Assembly: GCA_003644405.1 (NCBI GenBank)
Contig: QNCE01000028.1
Location: 1 to 14,072, forward strand
Direction: 5' to 3'
DNA from: Candidatus Omnitrophota bacterium
Lineage (GTDB): Bacteria; Omnitrophota; Gorgyraeia; Duberdicusellales; 4484-171
Length of the DNA: 14,072 nucleotides
Shown: positions 1 through 7,227 of the stretch, in pieces
Layout of the letters: every line of letters begins with the position of its first letter
Numbering within the stretch: the first letter of the stretch is position 1
The notes under the pieces: model-generated
The model's database searches: none
What the model was told of the DNA's origin: nothing
Seen by the model: the letters and a program-made list of their open reading frames with translations, nothing else
Translations under genes and position numbers: made by a program

Positions 1-904
1 GTTTAGCTAACACCATTGCTTCTAAAAGAACTCTTCCCATACCTTCATAGTAAGAGGCTAAAACTGCAATGTCAAAGATAGCAGTTATTTCAGGAATATC
101 TCTTCTGAAACCAGTAAAAATTACATGGTTATCCAACTCTAATTCCTGCGTAAGTTTCTCTAATTCTCTTCTTAAGTATCCTTCGCCAACAAACATAAAC
201 TTAACATTAGGAATCTCTTTAACTACCTCTTTAGCTGCTATCAAGATATCCCTATGCCCCTTCCCTTCCCATAATTTAGCTACTACCCCTACCACCAAAT
301 CGTCAAAGTTTATCCCAAACTCTCGCTTCTTTTTTTCAACGTCAATCTCTATCTTAAATTTCTCAATTTCAATACCACTGTAAATAGTAGTGTATTGCTC
401 CTTCTTACCTATTTTTAATCTCAATCCCCACTCCTTGAGAGGTTCTGATATAGTTATCAATTTATCCGCAAGATTTGCCGCAAATTTTTCCAACAGAATA
501 AACAGAATTCTACGAGGAGGCTTCTCAAACTCATGGAAAGCAAAGCCATGAATAGTATGAACAACTATAGGAACACCAACGAGTCTTGCTGCTAATCGTC
601 CTAAAAAACCTGCCTTAGAATTATGGGTATGAACAATATCATACCTTTCAGACTTCATTAACAGCATCAATTCGCCCAAAGCCATCAGATCATGATAGAG
701 ATTAATCTCCTGAACAAAGTGTTTAATCGGTCTAAACCTTATTCCATACTTCACCACTTGGTTGACTAAGTCTCCTCCAGGAGCACACCCGAACGCCACC
801 TCATACTTTTCCTTATCTAACCCTACCATAGTTAGAAATACATTAATTCCCGAACCACTTACCACAGGTAGAGTATGAAGATGTAGAATTTTAATCTTTC
901 GCAC
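1..904 (-). CDS. GT4-family glycosyltransferase, C-terminus cut by window edge
   Basis: The frame is open from the window edge to an in-frame TAA at 908-910, giving about 301 codons. It reads as a GT-B, family 4 retaining glycosyltransferase, expected to transfer a sugar from a nucleotide donor to a lipid-linked glycan on the cytoplasmic face. Visible are the N-terminal strand KILHLHTLPVVSGSG, which carries the glycine-rich acceptor-side loop, then HTHNSKAGFLGRLAAR, VVHTIHGF, YSGIE, the donor-domain strand GVVAKLWEGKGH, and the E-x7-E motif EGMGRVLLE right at the window edge. Compared with usual GT4 lengths, roughly the last 80-95 residues are missing. The start overlaps the 3' end of the preceding GT9 gene by 14 bases. 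The only canonical start is GTG at 904-902, but it sits inside the Shine-Dalgarno stretch. ATT at 895-893 is better placed (see the separate entry). The donor and acceptor sugars cannot be told from sequence. Confidence 0.9.
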   Translation of the reverse strand, partial: MRKIKILHLHTLPVVSGSGINVFLTMVGLDKEKYEVAFGCAPGGDLVNQVVKYGIRFRPIKHFVQEINLYHDLMALGELMLLMKSERYDIVHTHNSKAGFLGRLAARLVGVPIVVHTIHGFAFHEFEKPPRRILFILLEKFAANLADKLITISEPLKEWGLRLKIGKKEQYTTIYSGIEIEKFKIEIDVEKKKREFGINFDDLVVGVVAKLWEGKGHRDILIAAKEVVKEIPNVKFMFVGEGYLRRELEKLTQELELDNHVIFTGFRRDIPEITAIFDIAVLASYYEGMGRVLLEAMVLAK

Positions 905-1934
905 CTCTTATAACTTTTTCTACTGCTTCTATTACCTCTTCTACAGTAACACCTTTAAGACATCTTAGATCCTTACATTTAAACTTATAACAAGGAGAAC
1001 AAGAAACTTCTTTCCTCACAATAATACAATTCTCCCTTTGATAAGGGGCAGTCTTTAATCCCCCTGGACCCATAATTGCTACCATAGGAATTCTTAAGGC
1101 ATTAGCTATATGCATAGGCCCAGTATCGTTAGTAATAAATAAATTGCATCTTTTTATAAGAGCTAATAATTGAGTCAGCGTAAAAACTCCCACTGTATTT
1201 ATAACACTCCTCTTTACTTTCTTTACTATCAACTTCCCTAATAAACTTTCCTCCTTACTCCCAGTAATAATGATTTTTGCCTTAAATCTATCTATCAAAA
1301 TATCAGCCACCTGAGCAAAATTTTTCCAACTCCAACGACGCGTAAGCCGATGGGCACCGGGATTTATACCAATGAGAAAATCTGACTCAGAAATTGAGTG
1401 ATTATTCAAAAACTCACTAACTCTATCAATATCATCTTGGCCAGGCCATAACTCCAGATGTTTATCCTCTATTTTACAGCCTAATGCCCTCAAAAGATCC
1501 AACTTATACTCTACATCGTGCCTCTGGGTATCCAGTGTATCCTCTATCTTAATATCATAGAAAAATCCTCTCCCATCAGTATTTCGTCCCACAGTTATAG
1601 AGGGATTTATATACTTTAGAAGGAAAAAACAATTTAGTGTTCCTTTGAGAGCATAGTGTTGATAAAGATTGACAGCCACTTGAGGATACCAATCTCTCAG
1701 TTTCTTTGCAATAGATAGATTGGTAAAAATATGTCTTTTCTTCTTAGAAAGAACATATATACCATCAAGATAAGGACACCTATTAATAACTTGGGCAGGT
1801 CCACTAAAAGTTAAATAATAGAGAGTACTGTGAGGGTAATTTCTTCTCAAATTTCTAATCGCCGGTATAGATAGGACCGCATCCCCTATCCCTGCTAACT
1901 CTATCAATAAAATTCTTTTATACTTATTAACCAT
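891..1934 (-). CDS. GT9-family (heptosyltransferase-like) glycosyltransferase
   Basis: This 347-residue protein matches the ADP-heptose:LPS heptosyltransferase family (GT9, GT-B fold, inverting), which normally builds LPS inner core in the cytoplasm. The first strand and loop RILLIELAGIGDAVLSIP (residues 7-24) begin the acceptor domain. NPGAHRLTRRWSW (191-203) and TNDTGPMHIA (268-277) are the donor-domain signatures, and GRGFFYD lies at 121-127. A cysteine cluster near the end (C312, C315, C320, C325) resembles the CxxC-x4-C motif of WaaF-type enzymes. The ATG at 1934 overlaps the end of the amidotransferase gene by 8 bases, with a weak AGAGAG upstream, so translation is probably coupled. The 3' end overlaps the following GT4 gene by 14 bases. 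It is a paralogue of the GT9 at 3797-4798. Whether the sugar is heptose cannot be decided from sequence. Confidence 0.93.
   Translation of the reverse strand: MVNKYKRILLIELAGIGDAVLSIPAIRNLRRNYPHSTLYYLTFSGPAQVINRCPYLDGIYVLSKKKRHIFTNLSIAKKLRDWYPQVAVNLYQHYALKGTLNCFFLLKYINPSITVGRNTDGRGFFYDIKIEDTLDTQRHDVEYKLDLLRALGCKIEDKHLELWPGQDDIDRVSEFLNNHSISESDFLIGINPGAHRLTRRWSWKNFAQVADILIDRFKAKIIITGSKEESLLGKLIVKKVKRSVINTVGVFTLTQLLALIKRCNLFITNDTGPMHIANALRIPMVAIMGPGGLKTAPYQRENCIIVRKEVSCSPCYKFKCKDLRCLKGVTVEEVIEAVEKVIRGAKD
893..909 (-). promoter_or_regulatory. Ribosome binding site pointing to an ATT start
   Basis: On the minus strand AAGAGGTG (909-902) is followed by a 6-base spacer and then ATT AAA (895 onward), in frame with the GT4 protein. 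The frame is closed by TAA at 910-908, so the only canonical start is GTG at 904-902, which is itself part of the Shine-Dalgarno-like stretch. Starting at ATT would give (M)KILHLHTL, an ordinary GT4 N-terminus. AUU initiation is known but rare in bacteria (for example infC). That it is used here is inference. Confidence 0.45.
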
Positions 1935-3795
1935 CTATGAACTCTCTAAACCATAACTCCAGCACTAAAAGTGCCCATATCTGATGAGTAAAGATATTTC
2001 TCCCAGAAAAATGATCACTCAAAATCTCTTTCACATAACTGGGGTTAAAATATCCCCTCCTTTTAATACTCTCTGAAGATAGAATATCCAGAGTGAAATC
2101 TTTAAGCTCTTCTCTTAACCAATAAGCCAAAGGAACCATAAATCCTTGTTTAGGCTTCCTTAAAACTTCCCTAGGTAAAACATCTTTGAGTATTTCCTTA
2201 AATAGACCTTTTATTTTTAATCCCTTAAGTTTTAGATGGTATGGTATAGTAAAAGCCTCCTCCATCAACTTATAATCACAGAAAGGAACTCTTAATTCAA
2301 GAGAGTTAGCCATAGACATTCTGTCGCCCATAACTAAAAGATCATCAACCAAATAGGTATTTATATCTGTGTAAACTACACTATCTAAATAACTTCTATT
2401 ACCTGCCTCTTTAAGATACTTTAGATGAAGGTAGTCTTCCTCTCCAATCTCTTCTTTTAAATTTGACGAGTAAAGTTTTTCTTTGATCTCCCTATCGAGA
2501 TAAGTTATCCAAGACAGATACCTCTGGTAAGAAGGGAGTAAACCTGCTTTTAGAAATCTCTTTACCCTCCCTGGATAATCTCTTCCTTTCGGGGAAAATT
2601 TTATATAAGAAGAAATACTTTTAAATAGTTTACGAACTAAAAGAGGAAGTCTTGCATACCTAGAAGAAATTACTGCCCCAATATAACGAGGGTACCCTCC
2701 AAATACCTCATCTCCTCCGATACCAGAGAGAGCCACCTTCACGTATTGGGCAGCTTCTTCAGAGATAAAGTAAGTAAGTAAAGAAGAAGAATCAGCAAAA
2801 GGTTCATCTAAACTTTTTATTACCTTAGGAAGAATATTCACTATATCAGGATTAATCACAAACTCCTTATGAATGGTATTAAATCTTTTAGCAACTAGCT
2901 GAGAAAATTTTAACTCATTATAAGAAGCATATTTTTCTCCAAAACCTATAGAAAAAGTCCTAATATCATTAACTCCTAATTTCCGCATGAAGGCCACAAT
3001 TGTACTAGAATCTATCCCTCCACTTAAAAAAACCCCTATAGGAACGTCACTCACCAGATGATACTTAATTGTATCCTCTAAGGTCCTAATGATTGTATTC
3101 TTATAAAGAGTTAAATTATAACTCTTTTCTTTACCAGGGGTTAGTTCCCAATAACTTTTGACAATAATATTTCCATCTTTAACCGTCAAAGTAGAAGAAG
3201 GCAAGAGTTTTCTTACCTCTTTAAAGATAGTGAAAGGGGCAGGAATATAGAGAAAAGTAAGATAGTAATCTAAAGAGGTTAAGTCTATATCTTTGGATAA
3301 CTCTGGATACTCCAAAAGTGCTTTTATCTCTGAAGCAAAGATAAACTTATTATTCTGATAAATATAGTAAAGAGGTTTTATGCCGGTTCGATCTCTCGCT
3401 AAAAATAACTTTCTATCTTTTTTATCCCAAATAGCAAATGCATACATACCTCTTAACTTAGATACACAGTCCTCTTTCCAATCCTCATAAAGATGAACTA
3501 AGACTTCGGTGTCAGATTTGGTATAGAATCTATGCCCTTTTTCTTCTAACTCGGCTCTTAGCTCTCTATAGTTATAAATTTCTCCATTCAAAACTACCCA
3601 AAGTGTACTATCTTCGTTATGAATAGGTTGATGTCCTCCTTGTAGGTCTATTATGCTCAACCGTCTTACACCTAAGCCAACTTCGCTATCCAAAAAATAT
3701 CCTTCCTCATCAGGACCACGATGAACCATCCTTTCACACATTCGTTTAAGAAGATGCTCATCGGAAAAACCTACCATTCCACAAATTCCACACAT
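1927..3795 (-). CDS. asnB: Asparagine-synthetase-type glutamine amidotransferase
   Basis: A full-length (622 aa) class II glutamine amidotransferase fused to an ATP-pyrophosphatase synthetase domain, as in glutamine-hydrolysing asparagine synthetase. Cys2 (MCGICG) is the glutaminase nucleophile and fixes the ATG start. HRGPD (25-29) and NGEIYNY (70-76) complete the glutaminase site. SGGIDSS (258-264) is the PP-loop, ALSGIGGDEVFGGY (355-368) binds substrate and pyrophosphate, and the lysine-bearing KPKQGF (547-552) is the conserved C-terminal motif. One oddity is DDLLVMGDRMSMA (484-496): relatives usually have Lys where Met489 stands. The gene begins one base after a GT9 stop codon and overlaps the next GT9 by 8 bases. 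In polysaccharide loci such proteins are often thought to amidate uronic acids (WbpS/WbmI-type) rather than make asparagine. That role here is inferred from context. Only a weak Shine-Dalgarno sequence is visible. Confidence 0.93.
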   Translation of the reverse strand: MCGICGMVGFSDEHLLKRMCERMVHRGPDEEGYFLDSEVGLGVRRLSIIDLQGGHQPIHNEDSTLWVVLNGEIYNYRELRAELEEKGHRFYTKSDTEVLVHLYEDWKEDCVSKLRGMYAFAIWDKKDRKLFLARDRTGIKPLYYIYQNNKFIFASEIKALLEYPELSKDIDLTSLDYYLTFLYIPAPFTIFKEVRKLLPSSTLTVKDGNIIVKSYWELTPGKEKSYNLTLYKNTIIRTLEDTIKYHLVSDVPIGVFLSGGIDSSTIVAFMRKLGVNDIRTFSIGFGEKYASYNELKFSQLVAKRFNTIHKEFVINPDIVNILPKVIKSLDEPFADSSSLLTYFISEEAAQYVKVALSGIGGDEVFGGYPRYIGAVISSRYARLPLLVRKLFKSISSYIKFSPKGRDYPGRVKRFLKAGLLPSYQRYLSWITYLDREIKEKLYSSNLKEEIGEEDYLHLKYLKEAGNRSYLDSVVYTDINTYLVDDLLVMGDRMSMANSLELRVPFCDYKLMEEAFTIPYHLKLKGLKIKGLFKEILKDVLPREVLRKPKQGFMVPLAYWLREELKDFTLDILSSESIKRRGYFNPSYVKEILSDHFSGRNIFTHQIWALLVLELWFREFIDG

Positions 3796-3796
3796 C

Positions 3797-4798
3797 TTAT
3801 TCTTTGGAAAATATGCTGTCTATTGCCTCGATTACCTCTTGAACTCCAATTTCCTGCATGCAACCGAAATCATTTCTTAAACAATAGCCTAACTCGCAGG
3901 GAATGCAAGGAAGATCCTTTTTAAAAACAATATTCCTATCACCTAAAGGATGCCATCTTTCCTCTGGAGTAGGTCCTAAAAAAGAAATAGTAGGAATACT
4001 TAGAGCTGTAGCAATATGTAGAGGACCGGAATTATTACCTATAAATAAATGAGAAACAGAAATCAAGGCCATAACCTTACCTAAAGAAAGTTTACCTACT
4101 AAATCGAAAGGTTTTTCCTCCGTCAAGCTCAGTATCCTTCGCATAACTTCCTTATCTCGCTCATCTCCTATAAAAAATACGCATGCTCCATATCTCTTGA
4201 TTAAATAATCGGATACTCCAGCATATCCATCTTCTTTCCAACGTTGCGTTTTAAAATGTCCCCCTGGATGAATTACTACTAAAAGTCGATCTTCCCTAAC
4301 ATCTAATTCCTTTAAAAACCTTTTAATATACTCTCTATCATTATTAGAAACAAAAAGCTTAGGTCTTATCTCCTCTGCCTCTATACCTAGAGAGGAGACA
4401 ATATTTAATACCTCTTGAGATAAATGCATAGGATTAGGAGGGGGATTTACTCTTACATCAAATAAAAACCCTCTCCCTAAATTATCTAAGCCTATCTTTA
4501 TCTTAGCGTTAGTTAAATAGATAATTAGAGCTGGTAAGAAGAAAAAATCCCGGGTGGTTAAATCAATGGCTAAATCAAATCTTTCATTGCGAAGTGCTTT
4601 GATAAACTTTATTTTATCTCTCACACTTATATTCCTATTATACACTATCACAGAGTCTATATTAGGATCGTTTTTGATAACTTCTTGGGTATAAGAATTA
4701 ACTATAATAGTTAACTTACTCTCAGGGAATTTCTTTTTTATACTATGAATAGCAGGGATAGATAAAACTAAATCTCCTATTCGTTCTAACTTAACCAC
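3797..4798 (-). CDS. GT9-family glycosyltransferase; true start probably upstream
   Basis: From GTG at 4798 the product is 333 aa and carries the GT9 signatures LERIGDLVLSIPAI (4-17), GRGFLFD (108-114), HPGGHFKTQRW (177-187) and GNNSGPLHIA (254-263), plus a C-terminal cysteine cluster (C298, C301, C306, C313). It should transfer a heptose or similar sugar in the cytoplasm. The GTG start has no Shine-Dalgarno sequence and removes most of the first beta strand, whereas the sister GT9 has RILLIELAGIGD there. The same frame continues upstream, open to 4960, and encodes a basic-hydrophobic segment followed by RTIVVVKLERIGD, so the real protein is probably 369-386 aa. The gene ends one base before the amidotransferase ATG, so the two are likely translationally coupled. 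GT9 membership is secure; the start and the sugar are not. Confidence 0.92.
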   Translation of the reverse strand: MVKLERIGDLVLSIPAIHSIKKKFPESKLTIIVNSYTQEVIKNDPNIDSVIVYNRNISVRDKIKFIKALRNERFDLAIDLTTRDFFFLPALIIYLTNAKIKIGLDNLGRGFLFDVRVNPPPNPMHLSQEVLNIVSSLGIEAEEIRPKLFVSNNDREYIKRFLKELDVREDRLLVVIHPGGHFKTQRWKEDGYAGVSDYLIKRYGACVFFIGDERDKEVMRRILSLTEEKPFDLVGKLSLGKVMALISVSHLFIGNNSGPLHIATALSIPTISFLGPTPEERWHPLGDRNIVFKKDLPCIPCELGYCLRNDFGCMQEIGVQEVIEAIDSIFSKE

Positions 4799-4957
4799 TA
4801 CAATTGTCCGAACATTAACTATCTCTCTTCGTTTACGAAATAGAAATAAAAGATAAAAAGGAGATAAAAAAAATCTTAGAAAACTTCCTAAAAAAAGGCG
4901 TTTAATCTTTACAGAAAGTTTAAATATCTTTACGAGATAATTCCCAAAGCTTAAAAT
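4799..4957 (-). other. Probable N-terminal extension of the GT9 gene, no canonical start
   Basis: This stretch is open in the GT9 frame back to TAG at 4963-4961 but contains no ATG, GTG or TTG in that frame. It encodes a segment including KRLFLGSFLRFF, SPFYLLFLFRKRRE and VNVRTIVVV, that is, a short basic and hydrophobic helix able to lie on a membrane, then the missing first strand of the Rossmann-like domain. Candidate non-standard starts are ATT at 4957-4955, which lies 6 bases after AAGGGGTGA inside the GT2 gene; ATA at 4927-4925, overlapping the GT2 stop; and ATT at 4906-4904 (ATT AAA CGC), with no clear Shine-Dalgarno sequence. The extension also fills the 121-base gap, otherwise the largest in the operon. 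A sequencing or assembly error that removed an ATG is the alternative. Confidence 0.6.
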
Positions 4958-5684
4958 AACCTATCACCCCTTCAAACATCCTTAAAGTAGCTAATACAAT
5001 ACCAACAATCCCCTTGGCATAAAACTTTTTAAATAAAAAGACTCGCAAAAATATATATATGGGGTACAGGATAAAATATAGAAAAAATCCAAAGCTTGAA
5101 ACCTTCCTCCCTTTGGCAAACATTTCTTGAGCAGAAAATAATGTATATAAGTTTAGAGTGTCAATATAATTCTCAATATTTTCTGTACTCCTGGAATAAT
5201 GAATAATAGGTTCATTTATTACTCCTATTTTACCTTTTACAATCACATTTTCATGAACTCCGGCATCTGTAAATTTTCCTTTTCTTCTTCTAAAAAGTCG
5301 TAATGCCCTTGGTTTATAATCAGAAATAAATTTACCAAATATCATATTCTTTCTTAAAAAATAGAATCCATCGTACTGATGGAAACTAATTTTTTTTAAA
5401 ATCTCCTCTTTACACTTTTCTGTTATTCTCTCATCGCAGTCTAAAACAAGTACCCATTCACCGGTTGCTTGCTCTAGTGCATATTGCTTCTGAGGCCCAA
5501 AACCATTTTTCATCCTTCTTTTAAATATTTTTACATTGGGGTATGTGGATGCGATCTGCACTGTTCTATCTGTACTTTCATCATCCACAAGAACTATTTC
5601 TTCTACCCAAGAAAGCATATCAAGAAACTCTTTTATATTCTTCTCCTCATTTCGTGTGATAACGATGACGGATAAAAGGGGCAT
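4920..5684 (-). CDS. WaaE/KdtX-like GT2 glycosyltransferase
   Basis: A 254-residue GT-A, family 2 inverting glycosyltransferase of the beta-1,4-glucosyltransferase (WaaE/KdtX) type, which adds a hexose to LPS core or a similar acceptor at the inner membrane. LLSVIVITRNEE (3-14) opens the nucleotide-binding domain. VDDESTDRT (33-41) and LDCDE (81-85, the metal-binding DxD) follow. RALRLFRRRKGKF (126-138) and VHENV (143-147) hold the acceptor-side and catalytic region. Two hydrophobic stretches (about 198-220 and 226-245) probably attach it to the membrane. The ATG is preceded by AGAGGT, which overlaps the stop codon of the methyltransferase 4 bases upstream. It is a paralogue of the GT2 at 6440-7225. 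The 3' end probably overlaps or abuts the true start of the following GT9. Confidence 0.92.
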   Translation of the reverse strand: MPLLSVIVITRNEEKNIKEFLDMLSWVEEIVLVDDESTDRTVQIASTYPNVKIFKRRMKNGFGPQKQYALEQATGEWVLVLDCDERITEKCKEEILKKISFHQYDGFYFLRKNMIFGKFISDYKPRALRLFRRRKGKFTDAGVHENVIVKGKIGVINEPIIHYSRSTENIENYIDTLNLYTLFSAQEMFAKGRKVSSFGFFLYFILYPIYIFLRVFLFKKFYAKGIVGIVLATLRMFEGVIGYFKLWELSRKDI

Positions 5685-5688
5685 AAAG

Positions 5689-6456
5689 TTACCTCTTTTT
5701 AGCCTTGAGAATTAATATCTCTCCCCAAAGTAAATCTTTTTTCAGAAGATATTCAGATAGAGTTATTGCATCTTTCCTAACTTTATAAAACAGTTTTATA
5801 ATTCCAGCTACTAAAAGGAATACTAAGGCTACAAAAGGTTTTAAAAAAAATTTACCCCAAGGATAAATTAACACACTCCTGTTTGATAGAACAACCTCAA
5901 TTTCAAACTCGTTTTTATTGAGAATGAAATATAACTCAGGAAATCCTACCATATTAATATGTCCACTAACGAAGTCCACATCTCCTTCATAGAGATTTAT
6001 TCTACTATGAAACCAATCCGAATATCCACTTAAGAGATAGCGTAATCTCCCATATACACTCAATACATTCGGAGTTGTAATTATCAATTTCCCTCCCTTC
6101 TTCAAAATCCTCTTAAACTCGCGTATAAGATGATTGGGATTCTCTATATGTTCGATACCTTCAATACATACCACATAATCAAAAAAGCTATCAGAGTAAG
6201 GTAAAGTATCATTAAGATCAGCCTTTTCAAATTTTATATTCTTTGGTTTAAACTGTTTCTCTTCGATATCAAGAGCATATACTTCAAATCCTAATCGGTC
6301 TAATCTAACAGAAACAAATCCTTCTCCTGCAGGTGCATCCAAAACTCTTCCTTTAGGTTCTTTTTCTAAAAGGGATAAAACCTTCTCATGTACGAAGGGT
6401 GCAGCATAAGCTTTAGGTTCCACACTTTGTGATATCGTTCTATCTCGATATTCCAT
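5689..6456 (-). CDS. Class I SAM-dependent methyltransferase
   Basis: This 255-residue protein has the Methyltransf_11-type Rossmann fold. Motif I is VLDAPAGEG (38-46), a variant of the usual D-x-G-x-G-x-G with Ala at the first glycine. An acidic residue at the end of strand 2 (ALDIEE, D63) should bind the SAM ribose. KADLNDTLPY (78-87), DYVVCIEGIEHIENP (93-107) and LKKGGKLIITTPN (118-130) follow. After the core comes a hydrophobic stretch at roughly 202-222 (FFLKPFVALVFLL region) that may attach it to the membrane. The ATG has a good AGGAG 8 bases upstream and overlaps the end of the preceding GT2 by 17 bases. Its place between two WaaE-like GT2 genes suggests it O-methylates a sugar of the same glycan. 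The methyl acceptor cannot be read from sequence. Confidence 0.88.
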   Translation of the reverse strand: MEYRDRTISQSVEPKAYAAPFVHEKVLSLLEKEPKGRVLDAPAGEGFVSVRLDRLGFEVYALDIEEKQFKPKNIKFEKADLNDTLPYSDSFFDYVVCIEGIEHIENPNHLIREFKRILKKGGKLIITTPNVLSVYGRLRYLLSGYSDWFHSRINLYEGDVDFVSGHINMVGFPELYFILNKNEFEIEVVLSNRSVLIYPWGKFFLKPFVALVFLLVAGIIKLFYKVRKDAITLSEYLLKKDLLWGEILILKAKKR

Positions 6457-7225
6457 CCTTTACACTCCTCTTTTTTTCCTGATATTCCCACACTTTTGTA
6501 TAGGTCAAAAATACACTTAATCCCGTAAAAACACTTATTATAAATCCTTCAATGCCATCCATGAATCCTCTCAAAATAATAAACTTCTTAACAAATACTA
6601 GAAAAGGCTTAATCAGTAAATACCAAAATGCATTCCCAAATGTTATGTTTATCTTTCTCCTTAAAACTTCTTTTGCATCGTAGGTAGTAAATATACTAAG
6701 TTTCTTAATATGTTGGTCTATACTTTGATATGAATAATGGAGAATTGGTTCTGTTAGATATCCTATTTTTCCATCAACCAAAATTTTTTCATGAACGAAC
6801 CTAGAATCTAATTTTCCCTTAGTTCTTCTAAATAATCTTACTATAGGCACATACCACCCACTATGTTTTATCCACTTTCCTAAATAGAATGTCTTCCTCC
6901 ATATAAAAAATCCATCATAGGATGACCCTTTTTTTAAAATATCTTTGATTTCCTCTTCCAATCCTGGAGACAATATCTCATCGGAATCTAAAATTAAAAC
7001 CCATTCGCCGGTAGCTAAATTAACACCAAACTGTTTCTGAACACTAAAACTATCTAACTTGCGAAAATATACTTTCTCGGTATATTTTCTACATATCCCT
7101 ACAGTATTATCCTGGGAGTAATCGTCAACTATTATAATCTCATCTACCCACTTAATACTTTCTAGACATTGCTCTATCCTTTTCTCTCCGTTTTTTGTAA
7201 TAATTACTACAGAAAGTCTATCCAT
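6440..7225 (-). CDS. WaaE/KdtX-like GT2 glycosyltransferase (second copy)
   Basis: A 261-residue GT2 enzyme with the same layout as the one at 4920-5684: RLSVVIITKNGE (3-14), VDDYSQDNT (33-41), the DxD in LDSDE (79-83), VRLFRRTKGKLDSRFVHEK (129-147) and a C-terminal hydrophobic region (about 199-240) ending in TKVWEY. It should add a hexose to the LPS core or repeat unit at the inner membrane. The ATG lies 2 bases after the stop of the GT4-methyltransferase fusion and has no visible Shine-Dalgarno sequence (the preceding bases are ATTTAAATAAAA). Translation probably depends on ribosomes arriving from the gene upstream. The two copies are clearly diverged at protein level, so they likely act at different sugars or linkages rather than reflecting a recent duplication. 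Confidence 0.92.
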   Translation of the reverse strand: MDRLSVVIITKNGEKRIEQCLESIKWVDEIIIVDDYSQDNTVGICRKYTEKVYFRKLDSFSVQKQFGVNLATGEWVLILDSDEILSPGLEEEIKDILKKGSSYDGFFIWRKTFYLGKWIKHSGWYVPIVRLFRRTKGKLDSRFVHEKILVDGKIGYLTEPILHYSYQSIDQHIKKLSIFTTYDAKEVLRRKINITFGNAFWYLLIKPFLVFVKKFIILRGFMDGIEGFIISVFTGLSVFLTYTKVWEYQEKKRSVKDGISR

Positions 7226-7227
7226 TT

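Noticed and set aside
69..383. 104-codon open frame on the plus strand
   Set aside because: It is antisense to a clear GT4 gene and is Ser/Asn/Ile-rich, as expected for a shadow frame in AT-rich DNA.
1..904. GT4 gene seems somewhat richer in G+C and in CTG/GTG codons than the flippase and ligase, possibly of different origin
   Set aside because: The adjacent GT9 is similar in composition, and the AT-rich extremes are membrane proteins, whose codon needs explain the difference.
4918..4924. TTTAAAC heptamer on the minus strand at the GT2 stop, like a -1 frameshift slippery site that could fuse GT2 to GT9
   Set aside because: The GT2 frame reads GAT ATT TAA here, so the heptamer is not in the required X-XXY-YYZ phase. 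Reaching the GT9 frame would need a +1 shift.
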